The notes: generated from the letters alone by a model not told the origin. Counted from the first letter of the stretch, positions 1-7,443 are shown. The stretch is DNA of 37,081 bases from Cyanobium sp. Cruz-8D1 (GCF_024345975.1 NZ_JAGQCD010000029.1:1-37081), one strand, 5' to 3'. Numbers and translations are program-made.

Positions 1-808
1 CCTTGACCTTGGGATGTTTGTGCGTTGCATAGTTATCGACAATCAAATGCAGGTCAAGCTCAGTAGGCACTGATTTCTCAATCTCTCGAAGAAAGGCGAG
101 GAATTCTTGATGCCGATGGCGAGGCTTACACTGAGTGATTACCTCGCCAGTTGCCACATCAAGAGCAGCAAATAAGGTGGTCGTACCGTGTCGAATATAG
201 TCGTGCGTGACTCCCTCCACGTATCCCAGGCCCATCGGCAGCACTGGCTGAGTGCGATCAAGAGCCTGCACCTGGGTTTTCTCGTCCACGCACAGCACCA
301 CAGCTTTGTCGGGGGGATTCAGGTAGAGGCCGACGATATCCCTGACCTTCTCGACAAAGAAAGGATCAGTCGAGATCTTGAAGTTCTTCTGCCGATGGGG
401 CTGGAGGGCAAATATCTTCAGCCAGCGGTGGACTGTGCTCTTTGAGATTCCTGTCTCAGCTGCAAGCGAGCGTGCACTCCAGTGAGTACTGCCATCGCTG
501 GGTTTTGTTTGCAGTGCACGATTGATGACTTCGGCTACCTTGTCGTCCTCATAGGTACGAGGGCGGCCGGGACGAAGTTCATCGTGAAGGCCTTCGATGC
601 CGAACTCTCGATAGCGCTTTCTCCACTTCCCGACCGTCATCCCCGTCAGACCCATCCGCTTGGCGATGGCGGTGTTGGATTCACCGGCGCCACATGCAAG
701 CACGATCTGTGCTCGCTGCACGATTGAGCGTGAATTAGCGATATTCTGCAGCTGACGAAGCTCTTCCTCGGAAAGCTTCAAGGGCGGCATCGGTCTTCCG
801 ATAGGCAT
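1..808 (-). CDS. IS630-family transposase (3' end beyond the window)
   Basis: DDE transposase that cuts and joins the ends of the IS630 element. The frame is open from ATG at 808 to the window edge (269 residues visible). Residues about 15-75 form the N-terminal helix-turn-helix (NTAIAKRMGLTGMTVGKW), a second HTH-like part lies near 110-130 (STVHRWLK), and the catalytic core follows, with the first Asp in VLCVDEKT (D175) and the second in LIVDNYATHKHP (D258). The catalytic Glu would lie beyond the edge; in the related remnant at 1130-1380 it sits in the NQVERWFA motif. The family is usually about 340-360 aa, so roughly 80 residues are missing. I chose ATG 808 because it lies just after the TATAAT promoter; ATG 790 is an in-frame alternative. 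The part seen has no frameshift and may be functional. Confidence 0.9.
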   Translation of the reverse strand, partial: MPIGRPMPPLKLSEEELRQLQNIANSRSIVQRAQIVLACGAGESNTAIAKRMGLTGMTVGKWRKRYREFGIEGLHDELRPGRPRTYEDDKVAEVINRALQTKPSDGSTHWSARSLAAETGISKSTVHRWLKIFALQPHRQKNFKISTDPFFVEKVRDIVGLYLNPPDKAVVLCVDEKTQVQALDRTQPVLPMGLGYVEGVTHDYIRHGTTTLFAALDVATGEVITQCKPRHRHQEFLAFLREIEKSVPTELDLHLIVDNYATHKHPKVK

Positions 809-836
809 TGAGTCGCACAGCTCGATTATGCCTCAT

Positions 837-842
837 ATTATA
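837..842 (-). promoter_or_regulatory. -10 box of the IS630 transposase
   Basis: TATAAT on the minus strand inside the left end of the element, about 29 bases upstream of the transposase ATG. No convincing -35 box was picked out; TTGCGG-like sequence in the inverted repeat may serve. Confidence 0.45.
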
Positions 843-869
843 GCAACTAATTGCGGGACGGCGCACTAG

Positions 870-1129
870 GAGCCTGTTGCACATAGCCAGATCTGAAGCC
901 AATCCTTGGACTGGGTCCCCCTTGAGCGACGTGGCGTCTCAGATTGTTCTCGCCAAGCTCCATCCTCGTTTTGGCGACGCTTCGGATAATCCTTTGCCCC
1001 ACAAGCAATCTGAACATCCTGGAACGACGACGGCGGACAGCTGGCTATCTCAGGCCAATACCGCTTTGCACTGTCGTATCTGCGGAATTGCCGAACAATC
1101 TGGTCTTTTGATCTACGTGCAACAGGCTC
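870..1129. mobile_element. 260-bp non-autonomous element (MITE-like) with 13-bp terminal inverted repeats
   Basis: The segment begins GAGCCTGTTGCAC (870-882) and ends with its exact reverse complement GTGCAACAGGCTC (1117-1129). Both sides carry CTAG (866-869 and 1130-1133), as expected for a 4-bp target duplication of the YTAR type known for some IS5-family elements. It has no convincing gene; the short ORFs in it look random. It sits exactly at the tip of two IS630 ends, so it inserted into, or next to, the joined IS630 termini. The assignment to IS5-derived MITEs is inference from the target site and repeat style. Confidence 0.6.
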
Positions 1130-1380
1130 CTAGTGTGCCGTCCCGGAGATTTGCGCACATAGCCTGCTGAGCTTTTCCAGGATCGAGTCAGCCGTTGCCG
1201 TCCACGCGAACGGTGCCATGTTCTTGTTGTAGTTCGCCACGAAGTGCTCGATCTTGGCAATCAATTCCTTGACGCTTGAGAAGCTGCCCCTCCTGATCGC
1301 CCGCTGCGTGATCAGGGCGAACCAGCGCTCTACTTGGTTGAGCCAGGATGAATAAGTGGGTGTGTAGTGGATATGAAACA
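1130..1380 (-). pseudogene. IS630 transposase, C-terminal remnant
   Basis: The frame ends in HIHYTPTYSSWLNQVERWF and runs on to a stop at 1130-1132. This is the C-terminal quarter of an IS630 transposase, including the third catalytic acidic residue (Glu of NQVE). It continues where the partial transposase at 1-808 leaves off in the family alignment, but here the N-terminal three quarters are gone and the frame runs into antisense sequence of the DUF3987 fragment. It is the left-hand remnant of a second IS630 copy in the same orientation as the first. The boundary at about 1380 is estimated from where transposase similarity stops. Confidence 0.8.
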
Positions 1381-1949
1381 GGGGGCGCTGGGATTGGCCA
1401 CGGCACCCATCAGCGGCAGGAAGCTGGACTTTGCGCTTGACGCCATCGCTCAGGACTTCCAGCGTTCGCCGGGCCAGATCGAGAAGCTCTATGCCCCCCT
1501 GCGTCAACAGGTGCTGGAGGCAGGGGACGAGGTCAGCCTCGTGGAGACCCTGGAGGCCCATGCCAGCGCCACCGCGGTGGATGTGCTGGAGCTGGTGCCC
1601 CCGGCGCTTGCCGCAGGGTTCCAGGTTGTGCGCTCGACCATGGAGTACGACCCGGAGATCCTGCTGGCCGTGCTGCTCGCCGGTATGAGCGGGGCCCTGC
1701 CGCTGGACTCTGAGATCGAGCTCAATGCCATGGAGCAGTTTCAACAACCCCTCTCCCTCTGGCTGGCGCTGCTGATGCCCAGCGGGGAGATCAAGAGCCC
1801 CCTGATCAAGCGCCTGATCAGTGCTCCCTGGCAGCGGACGGTGCAGCCGATGCTGGAGGAGGGGTACAGAAGGAAGCTGGCGGAGTGGCAGTTTCAGCAG
1901 GCGGATGCCAAGAGCAATCAGGTGCCGTTCACCGACAAGGAGCCGTGGC
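1381..1949 (+). pseudogene. DUF3987-family protein, internal fragment
   Basis: The reading frame carries about 190 residues recognisable as part of the DUF3987 family, large proteins often found in cyanobacterial plasmids and islands with primase/helicase-like genes. Typical stretches are GFQVVRSTMEYDPEILLAVL, ALPLDSEIELNAMEQFQQPL and EIKSPLIKRLISAPW. The 5' part is replaced by the IS630 remnant, and the frame is lost at about 1950, where the sequence switches to a cyAbrB gene in another frame. There is no native start codon or stop, so this is a decayed piece and not a functional gene. The function of the intact family is not established. Confidence 0.7.
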
Positions 1950-2108
1950 GTGAGCTATATGGCCACGGTCCAGGGCAACGGCAACCTGCTGGTGGGCAAG
2001 GCCTATACGGCCATGCTGGATCTCAGGCCCGGCGATGAGTTTGAAATCAAGCTCGGCCGCAAGCAGATCCGCCTGGTGCCAGCAGGCGGCAGCGACGAGG
2101 AGGAGTGA
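1950..2108 (+). pseudogene. cyAbrB-type transcriptional regulator, C-terminal remnant
   Basis: In this frame the sequence reads SYMATVQGNGNLLVGKAYTA, then LRPGDEFEIKLGRKQIRLVP, and ends GGSDEEE-stop. This is the swapped-hairpin AbrB DNA-binding half typical of cyanobacterial cyAbrB regulators (usually about 120-140 aa; they influence nitrogen and carbon metabolism genes). The N-terminal half is missing and the 5' side is joined directly to the DUF3987 fragment. An internal ATG at 1959 could give a 49-residue peptide, so a truncated DNA-binding peptide cannot be excluded, but no ribosome binding site is obvious. Confidence 0.7.
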
Positions 2109-2633
2109 GTGGCAACCTGCGCTGGTGGTTCTCGCGCCGAGTGTCGTTGAGGCAATTAGACCAGTGATAGTGGATTCCGCCAGGATCCGCTCCTCATGCC
2201 TGAGCCTTATGGGAGGCCTCGGTTGACTGAGGGCTCCAGTCGTAGTCGAATGGCGTGCTGCGTGTCGATGTGGCTTCAGTACCAATGGATAGCGCTTTCA
2301 TAGCGGCGATCGCTGGCCGTCTGCTCCAGTCCTGTTGCGGGTGATGGGCATCGCGTTTCACCAAATGTCCCAACAGTGATCCCTGGGTAATCACCGGTGT
2401 CTCGGCTTGTTGCTGGTGCTCCAAAAGGACTCTCTCCAGCGGGTGGGAATGGAGCTGGCCGCCAGCGCGTTGCGACCCCTAGACCTAGCCGACAAGTCGA
2501 TGGTGATCAGCCCGCTGTAGATGAGTGGGCCAGCCACCTACTAGGACCAGCGCTGAGCCTCATGCGCAATCGGCTGTGGATCAGGGTTTCTAGGATGTGG
2601 AGATGGGGACACCAGTGGATCTCCGGATGATCC
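2109..2633. other. Intergenic stretch without a recognisable gene
   Basis: Only short ORFs without start signals or recognisable composition are present on either strand. It probably belongs to the decayed zone left of the island. I see no hairpin, tRNA or repeat that I can defend. Confidence 0.5.
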
Positions 2634-3695
2634 TTAGGACTGGCTGATCGTGAAGGAATGCTCGCAGTGCCAAGGCGCTTCGAGCTTGTTGGGATTGACG
2701 ACCCAGCATGACGCGATGCGATTGACAGGGCCGGTACCGCCGGCCTGCACGATCCTCACTTGGCAGGTGTGCGTCTGGTTGCCGGCGGGCACAATGAATT
2801 CGTTCTTATTGCCTGAGGTGGTGTATGGGCAACTGCCTGCCACGGCCTGGAAGTCTGTGGCGTTGGATAGTGTCCACCACACTCTCTCGCCGCCCGTGCG
2901 CGCCGGAGTCGACAATTTAAAATTGATGCTGACTACGCTACCCACGTTTCGTGGCGAGGAGAAAGTAATGCCGGTGACTGATGGTGGACCCTTGAACTGG
3001 CCGGTGACGGTACCCCAGGCGGGTGGACATCCAAATGTTGTAACAGCCTCGTCGCATAGCACGAATTTCAGCGTGGGAGCACTCTGCAGAGTGGGGTAAG
3101 TGGCGCGAAAGCGCACCTCGGTAGGGGTGTTGGAAAGCCGGGTGATCGTCGGTCGGGGTGGCCACGTGTCGTTGTGGACCTGCAGTCGCGCGTTGCCCAT
3201 ATTGTTTCCGGTGACAGTGAACTCGGCTTGCGTAAAGAAGTCGGAAGGCGCTTGGAAACTGCTGCCTGTGATCTGGCCGGGGTTGATGACATTGACGCGC
3301 ATTGGCCAGGTTGCGATCACGCTGCCGCCAACACGTTGCTGGATCGTTACCGTTTTCTCCCCTCGGGTACCCGTGGCCGTGGCCCTGATCTTCACTTCGA
3401 CCTTGTTCGGCGAAGCCTTCCAGCCGGTGAGGCTGCTTACGATACTGCCGCTGTCGTCGATTACATGCGTAGCCGCCGCGATGCCGGCCCCTTGCACGCG
3501 CACCAGCAGCGTTTGGCCCTTGGCAACGAAACAGCGCGTGCCCTCGCAGTGCGTCCGAGTGCCGCCGGCGCTGCGGTTCTCGGTGCCGGTGACGTTGAGC
3601 ACCGTTTGGGCCTGAACTGCGGCAGGTATGACCATGGCCAGAAGCCAGGTGCCGCAGATGGCGAACGGGCGGACGTGACGGACGATGGCGTGCAT
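2634..3695 (-). CDS. Exported protein of unknown function, possibly beta-sandwich
   Basis: A 353-residue ORF with a clear Sec signal peptide: Arg/His-rich n-region, hydrophobic core (FAICGTWLLAMVIPAAV) and a likely cut after about residue 28-30 (AVQA-Q). The mature part is rich in Ser, Thr, Gly and Val, with repeated beta-strand patterns such as LLVRVQGAGI, AEFTVTGNNMG and PSVTGITFSS that suggest two or three immunoglobulin-like or IPT-like folds. It holds at least seven Cys, several close together near the C-terminus (GSCPYTT, HTCQVRI, ASCWVV, WHCEHSF), which suggests disulphides outside the cytoplasm. I do not recognise a family. It stands alone between decayed DNA and the viral block, with no operon partner. 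It is real on ORF length and signal peptide; its function is unknown. Confidence 0.75.
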   Translation of the reverse strand: MHAIVRHVRPFAICGTWLLAMVIPAAVQAQTVLNVTGTENRSAGGTRTHCEGTRCFVAKGQTLLVRVQGAGIAAATHVIDDSGSIVSSLTGWKASPNKVEVKIRATATGTRGEKTVTIQQRVGGSVIATWPMRVNVINPGQITGSSFQAPSDFFTQAEFTVTGNNMGNARLQVHNDTWPPRPTITRLSNTPTEVRFRATYPTLQSAPTLKFVLCDEAVTTFGCPPAWGTVTGQFKGPPSVTGITFSSPRNVGSVVSINFKLSTPARTGGERVWWTLSNATDFQAVAGSCPYTTSGNKNEFIVPAGNQTHTCQVRIVQAGGTGPVNRIASCWVVNPNKLEAPWHCEHSFTISQS

Positions 3696-4429
3696 GAGGT
3701 GATCCAGGTATGGGACTGTCTTGATTCAGGCAGTGGGTGATGGCTCTCGTGACATCCGCCAGTTTGAGTGGCATGAAAGAGAGTGGATTGCTAGGTCACT
3801 CTTTTCACGCTCATATGCAATAGCAAACGGTAATACCGACTCTAGATACTGCACTCGATTGCGCGATGTTCTTCAAAGAACTTTGCGAACAGCAATAACA
3901 CTAAGATCTCCCCAGTCAAGAACCGGTTCATGGTTCTGCTGTTGAATGACTGCTGGGCCATGCTCTCCTAGGTCCAGTGTGTGAGTTGCAGTTTGTACCT
4001 ACTCACAATTGCCCAGTCACCACTCCATCGCCGAATGGGGACTGAAATCCGGCCTACTGAGCTTTTGGTGCCTTCCACCTGGGTGTGAATGATCACCACG
4101 GTGTCCTCAAACGACCAGCTGGGCAGGGCAAGCAGCTTGCCGGGGCGATCTACAGATGCCAGCGGTAGTCCTCAGCGAGGGCCTGGTGGGTCCGGGCGAG
4201 GTCAGCCATGGGACAGGGGAACACGACTAAGCCCGGTGACGAGGCCGCCGGGCTCAGAAGGATTCTGATTGGTGGGGCGGAGTGGCTGACGCTGGCGCCT
4301 GGGGCCAGGGTTCCAGTGGGTCTCCCGTTGGGTCCGGGCCGCTGGCTGGAGCACAAGCGGAATTGGTGGCCTACCTGCGCAAGGGCAAGCCCTGGTGAGG
4401 GGGCCGGTGCTGACCGGCCCCTGATGGCC
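3696..4429. other. Intergenic stretch with two hairpins
   Basis: No convincing gene. GGCAAGCAGCTTGCC at 4127-4141 is a 6-bp stem with a 3-base loop. At 4400-4421 a perfect 9-bp stem (GGGGCCGGT / ACCGGCCCC, loop GCTG) follows the end of the leftward gene at 4430 and may stop its transcription, though there is no T-tract. A short frame ending LVAYLRKGKPW at 4396-4398 looks like the tail of a lost gene but cannot be extended upstream. Confidence 0.4.
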
Positions 4430-4726
4430 TCAGGCCGCAGCCAGTGGCTCTGTTGCCATCGCGGCCTGGACCCGCTCGATCTCTGCCTCAACGGCGGCCT
4501 CCAACGCTGCATCGATTTCTTGGATGCGGGCCAGGAACTGCTCCATCGCGGGGATCAGCTCTTCCTCCAGCAGGGTGATCTCCTCTTCTCCGTAGGGGTG
4601 ATCGATCCAGAGGCGGCGGATCGGCTTGCCCCGGTGGCTGCACAGCAGCCGGGTAAGCGCCAGGTGGCAGGAGTGGACGAGGGCGACGGGATCCTCGCGG
4701 GAGAGGGAATCGAGCCAGAGGGACAT
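4430..4726 (-). CDS. Small conserved-looking protein of unknown function
   Basis: A 98-residue ORF starting at ATG 4726 (MSLWLDSLSREDPVALVHSC). The first half looks globular, with the pattern HRGKPIRRLWIDHPYGEEE; the second half is an acidic amphipathic helix (IQEIDAALEAAVEAEIERVQ), probably coiled coil. The longer frame upstream of 4726 runs through the structured repeat at 4768-4822 and the iteron-like repeats, so I take 4726 as the start. It is the last leftward gene of the block whose upstream members are the sigma factor, holin-like and C39 peptidase genes, but a gap of about 300 bases with repeats separates it from the sigma factor. No function assigned. Confidence 0.6.
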   Translation of the reverse strand: MSLWLDSLSREDPVALVHSCHLALTRLLCSHRGKPIRRLWIDHPYGEEEITLLEEELIPAMEQFLARIQEIDAALEAAVEAEIERVQAAMATEPLAAA

Positions 4727-4767
4727 GGTGCCTGGCGCCGGTGCGCAGCGATGGGACGCCAGCAGCA

Positions 4768-4822
4768 CCGCCGGATCAGGCAAGGGGCGCGGAAGCGCCT
4801 TGCGCAGCCCTTGCCCCGGCGG
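4768..4822. repeat. Structured palindromic repeat, copy 1
   Basis: A nested hairpin. Outer arms are CCGCCGG (4768-4774) and CCGGCGG (4816-4822), middle arms GGCAAGGG (4779-4786) and CCCTTGCC (4808-4815), and the inner hairpin is GGCGC-GGAA-GCGCC (4786-4799) followed by CTTGCG. The same plan recurs at 7444-7502 and 21556-21660 with a conserved core and different but self-complementary outer arms. It lies upstream of the gene at 4430-4726. Confidence 0.65.
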
Positions 4823-4887
4823 ATGATGCGCGATCCCACCGCCAGCCCCCAAGGGGCAAGCCCCAAAGGGGCAGGCCACACGGGCCT

Positions 4888-4958
4888 GAGCTCCCCGAAC
4901 TGCTCCCCGAATTTGGCCTGGTGCTCCCTGAATTTGAGCGCACTGCTCCCCGAGTTTG
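4888..4958. repeat. Iteron-like direct repeats, consensus TGCTCCCCGAATTTG
   Basis: Three 15-bp copies at 4901-4915, 4922-4936 (one change) and 4944-4958 (one change), spaced 21 and 22 bases apart, plus a partial copy GCTCCCCGAAC at 4890-4900. Spacing of two helical turns puts the copies on one face of the DNA, as with protein-binding iterons. They lie between the sigma factor gene and the leftward gene at 4430-4726, so they may be binding sites for a regulator or replication initiator. Reading the minus strand they are CAAATTCGGGGAGCA. Confidence 0.6.
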
Positions 4959-5021
4959 ACCCCGACCCGGGTCTTTGGGGCCGGCCGGAGCCGACCCCGT
5001 TGGCCTCGGCCCCACTGGGCC

Positions 5022-5576
5022 TCAGGCCAGCTCGGCCTTGAGGGCGGCCAGGCCCCTCTGCCGGTGCCGCTGCACCGACATGGGGCTCATGCCCAGCTCC
5101 TGCCCGATCCGGCGGATGCTCTGGCCCTCCAGCACCGAGAGCCGGATGATCGCCGCCTGGCCAGCCGGGAGCCGATCCAGCAGGGCTTCCACGCTGGCGC
5201 CTTCCGGCGGCTGCTCCTGCTCGGGCGCTTCCAGCTGATCGATCCAGATGGCGCCGCTGGGCAGGGGGGCATGCAGGCTTTGGTGGCTCCAGGGGTGGCC
5301 GCCTTTCTCGTGCTGGCGCCGCGGGACGCGGACCAGGCGGCCGACATCACGCAGGTGATGGAGCAGGGCACCCTTGATGCAGCGCTTGAGATAGCCGGGG
5401 GCAGAGGCTGGATCGGTGACTTGGCGGCAGGAGAGCCAGAGCTGCATTTGGGCCACCTGCCGGGCATCATCGAGCTCGAGCACGCGGCTGCCGGCCGCCA
5501 GGCTGCGGGCAATGGAATCAGCGAGGGGCAGGAACTGCTGGAAGAGGGCATCGGCCTGGGATGGGGTGCGGGCCAT
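5022..5576 (-). CDS. Sigma-70-family RNA polymerase sigma factor, small type
   Basis: A 184-residue protein beginning MARTPSQADALFQQFLPLAD (ATG 5576; a longer frame to 5696 is open but its sequence is low quality). The N-terminal half carries a sigma region-2-like segment (ELDDARQVAQMQLWL, then GYLKRCIKGALLHHLRDVGR). The C-terminal half is a clear region 4: LDRLPAGQAAIIRLSVLEG, then SIRRIGQELGMSPMSVQRHR as the recognition helix-turn-helix. Region 1 is missing and the linker is short, as in ECF-like or phage-encoded sigma factors. It lies in the same direction as the holin-like and C39 genes, next to the capsid operon, so it may direct RNA polymerase to the late genes of the element (inference). 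A role as a host alternative sigma factor is possible but less likely given the context. Confidence 0.85.
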   Translation of the reverse strand: MARTPSQADALFQQFLPLADSIARSLAAGSRVLELDDARQVAQMQLWLSCRQVTDPASAPGYLKRCIKGALLHHLRDVGRLVRVPRRQHEKGGHPWSHQSLHAPLPSGAIWIDQLEAPEQEQPPEGASVEALLDRLPAGQAAIIRLSVLEGQSIRRIGQELGMSPMSVQRHRQRGLAALKAELA

Positions 5577-5722
5577 GGCCTGATCGCGTAGGACGCGCGA
5601 CCCCAGGCCTCGACGCAGGAAGAGGCCAAGCAGCAGGCCAGCCGCCACCCGATCGGGCCAACGCCCTTCGTTCCTGGCAACAGGGAGCAGGCGCATCGCC
5701 TGCCCTTCCTGCCGCCCCGCTG

Positions 5723-6067
5723 ATGGCTCCTGCTCCTGCGAGCAACACTGCGCCGATCCTTGCCCTGGTCGGTGCCGAGATCCTGGCCTTGGGCGCCTTC
5801 GTTGCCGTCTGCGAGGTCCGCACGTCTGATGTTCAGCTGTGCGAGCACCGCTGGGCGCTGGCCTTGCCCGCCATAGCCCTGGCCGGCCAGTCGGCAGCGA
5901 CGTACTTCATGGACAGCCGTGCTGGCAGCCCTGGCCATGGCGGGGTGACAGGGCCGCCACTGCCACTGCCGCCGCCATCGCCGCTGCCATCGGCGCCGCC
6001 GCGGCGGAACCGCCGCGGGCAGTTCACCCGGCCACACCCGCAGGGAGCTGATGCGCTGGTGGAGTGA
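5723..6067 (+). CDS. Small membrane protein with Pro-rich tail, unknown function
   Basis: A 114-residue ORF from ATG 5723 (MAPAPASNTAPILALVGAEI). It has two hydrophobic segments, about residues 10-32 (PILALVGAEILALGAFVAV) and 43-62 (WALALPAIALAGQSAATYF), then a Gly/Pro-rich tail ending with basic residues (PPRRNRRGQFTR). It faces the sigma factor gene, divergently. Two membrane segments beside the lysis genes fit a second holin or antiholin, but the sequence alone does not prove it. The tail contains a strong palindrome (GCGGCGGAACCGCCGC) that may partly explain the composition. Coding is likely because of the coherent transmembrane pattern; the start is uncertain. Confidence 0.45.
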   Translation: MAPAPASNTAPILALVGAEILALGAFVAVCEVRTSDVQLCEHRWALALPAIALAGQSAATYFMDSRAGSPGHGGVTGPPLPLPPPSPLPSAPPRRNRRGQFTRPHPQGADALVE

Positions 6068-6119
6068 TCTTGTGGCCTGCCGCAATTCAGGCTGCTGTTG
6101 GCTTTCGCCAGGGTCCTTG

Positions 6120-6413
6120 TCAGCGGCCGTTTTGGTTCAACGCCGCCCCACCCAGCAAGGCGATCAACAGTTTCAAGGTGGCGTCAAATCGTGCGGTCAC
6201 CTGATCGAGCACGCCTGGGCAGACCTCGACAAGCTGTTGGCGCCTGGTGTAGGCCACATTGCCGCAGATGACTGTCGCCACGGCGTAGATGGAGAGCTGG
6301 GTGATGATCACGACCGCCAGCAATTTGAAAATAAACCGCTCACGATCGAAGGGTGGTTTTGGATGACCGCCACGACCCCATTTCCGACCTCCGCTTGGGT
6401 CGTTGTCTGCCAT
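6120..6413 (-). CDS. Holin-like small membrane protein
   Basis: 97 residues with a charged N-terminus (GGRKWGRGGHPKPPFDRERF), a first membrane segment at about residues 28-50 (FKLLAVVIITQLSIYAVATV) and a second at about 77-93 (ATLKLLIALLGGAALNQ). Size, two segments and short charged ends are what small phage holins look like. The gene starts 3 bases after the C39 peptidase stop codon on the same strand, so the two are almost certainly translated from one message. Together they would form a peptidase-plus-pore release module. The name rests on topology and neighbour, not on a recognised sequence family. Confidence 0.6.
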   Translation of the reverse strand: MADNDPSGGRKWGRGGHPKPPFDRERFIFKLLAVVIITQLSIYAVATVICGNVAYTRRQQLVEVCPGVLDQVTARFDATLKLLIALLGGAALNQNGR

Positions 6414-6416
6414 GGC

Positions 6417-7181
6417 TCATGAGAACAGCCAGGCCCAGCCCGATGACGGGCCTTCCGGCAGCCAGCGAGGGTTGGTGTTCTTGAACGAGTAGTGCAGACC
6501 TCTGCCGGACCCGCCGCCTTGCTTGAGCCAGGTGCCGCGGGTCAGATCGAGATCGCCGTAGGGGTCATGCACCAGCCAGCCGCTTTGGTCGTAGCCCCGC
6601 ACCGCGACGTAATGTCCGCCGCCGCTGGGTGCTGAGACCGGCCCCCTGTGCAGGATGCCGATCGCCAGGCCATAGCCCTTGTCGATCTCGGCCTTGGCCC
6701 GCGAGGCGGTGCAGTTGGTAATGAAACGCCCCGGTGCTTGCAGCGCCGCCAGTGCCTTGATCTGAGCCGCCTGGCTGGTGGTATCGCCATAACGCTCCAC
6801 CACCCGCAGGTAGTCGAGATCGTCGTCGATGCCGGGAACCTTCAAGAAGGCGAGGTTCATGGCGATGCTGGAGCTCTGGCAATGGCGCCAGCCCTGGGGA
6901 CCGTTGTTGAGCTGATCAAAGAACGGCATGGCCAGCGGATTGCCCCGCGCCGGTGGCGGCGGCGCTGCTGGCTTCTCGCTGAACTTGCGTGCCCAGGCGG
7001 CCTGCTCATCGAGGATGTCGCCGCTGCCTTCCAGTTCGGCGATCGAGCGATAGAGCCCCCAGATGCCAGACACCTGCTGAGGTTCACCCTTGAAGGCCTC
7101 CCAACGGTCCTGGAACCGCTCCGGGGTCATCGGCGTGGCCATGGCACGGGCTGCTGACGTGCCCTCTGTTGCCACCGGCAT
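6417..7181 (-). CDS. C39-like cysteine peptidase (probable lysis or tail-associated enzyme)
   Basis: Papain-like C39 fold. Counting from ATG 7181 (254 aa), the catalytic Cys is C101 in WRHCQSSSIAM, the His is H190 in SGGGHYVAVRGY, and the Asp is D206 in WLVHDPYGD. The block LDYLRVVERYGDTTSQ between them is typical of C39-like proteins of cyanobacteria and their phages. Residues 1-95 are a helical N-terminal extension that may bind peptidoglycan or a virion protein. Starts at 7142 (ATG) and 7220 (TTG, overlapping the stop of the upstream ORF) are also possible. No signal peptide is visible, so export would need the holin-like protein encoded just downstream. It probably cleaves peptides in the cell wall during release; virion protein maturation is an alternative, since no other protease is seen. 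Confidence 0.75.
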   Translation of the reverse strand: MPVATEGTSAARAMATPMTPERFQDRWEAFKGEPQQVSGIWGLYRSIAELEGSGDILDEQAAWARKFSEKPAAPPPPARGNPLAMPFFDQLNNGPQGWRHCQSSSIAMNLAFLKVPGIDDDLDYLRVVERYGDTTSQAAQIKALAALQAPGRFITNCTASRAKAEIDKGYGLAIGILHRGPVSAPSGGGHYVAVRGYDQSGWLVHDPYGDLDLTRGTWLKQGGGSGRGLHYSFKNTNPRWLPEGPSSGWAWLFS

Positions 7182-7216
7182 CAGAAAGCCCGGCCGCAGC
7201 CGGGCTGGAGCTGCGC

Positions 7217-7414
7217 TCAATAGGGCAGCAGGGCCAGCAGCTCTGGATCGAGAGCCGGCTCCGGCAGCGCCGCTTGGCGCTCAAAGAGGATTTGCTCGGC
7301 CAGCTCTGCGAGCCGTGGCAGCGGCACCCAGGCCGAGTGGCAGATGGTGCTGATGCGATCGAAGGATTCGGAGCTGTGGCGCTCCAGGGCAGCGCGCCGG
7401 AACTTGGAAGCCAT
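7217..7414 (-). CDS. Small protein, unknown function, coupled to the C39 gene
   Basis: 65 residues from ATG 7414 (MASKFRRAALERHSSESFDR), with no membrane segment and a helical second half (LPRLAELAEQILFERQAALP). Its stop codon overlaps a possible TTG start of the C39 peptidase, as in translational coupling. It is the first leftward gene from the divergent region that holds repeat copy 2 and the capsid promoter side. No family recognised; real on position and codon pattern only. Confidence 0.45.
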   Translation of the reverse strand: MASKFRRAALERHSSESFDRISTICHSAWVPLPRLAELAEQILFERQAALPEPALDPELLALLPY

Positions 7415-7443
7415 GGGGAGCTGGAGAAGGACCCCAAAGCCGG

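Larger units (their letters stand above)
1..869 (-). mobile_element. IS630-family insertion sequence, cut by the window edge
   Basis: The upstream end of an IS630/Tc1-type element reading leftward. Its outer end begins TAGTGCGCCGTCCCGC (minus strand, from 868), which matches the end of the remnant at 1131 (TAGTGTGCCGTCCCGG), so both are terminal inverted repeats of the same IS type. TA at the tip fits the TA target duplication of IS630. A perfect -10 box TATAAT lies at 837-842 on the minus strand, about 29 bases before the transposase start. The other end is outside the window. Confidence 0.85.

Noticed and set aside
4208..5041. A 277-codon plus-strand ORF over the small gene, repeat copy 1 and iterons
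   Set aside because: It crosses structured repeats and overlaps a better ORF on the other strand; the sequence changes character several times.
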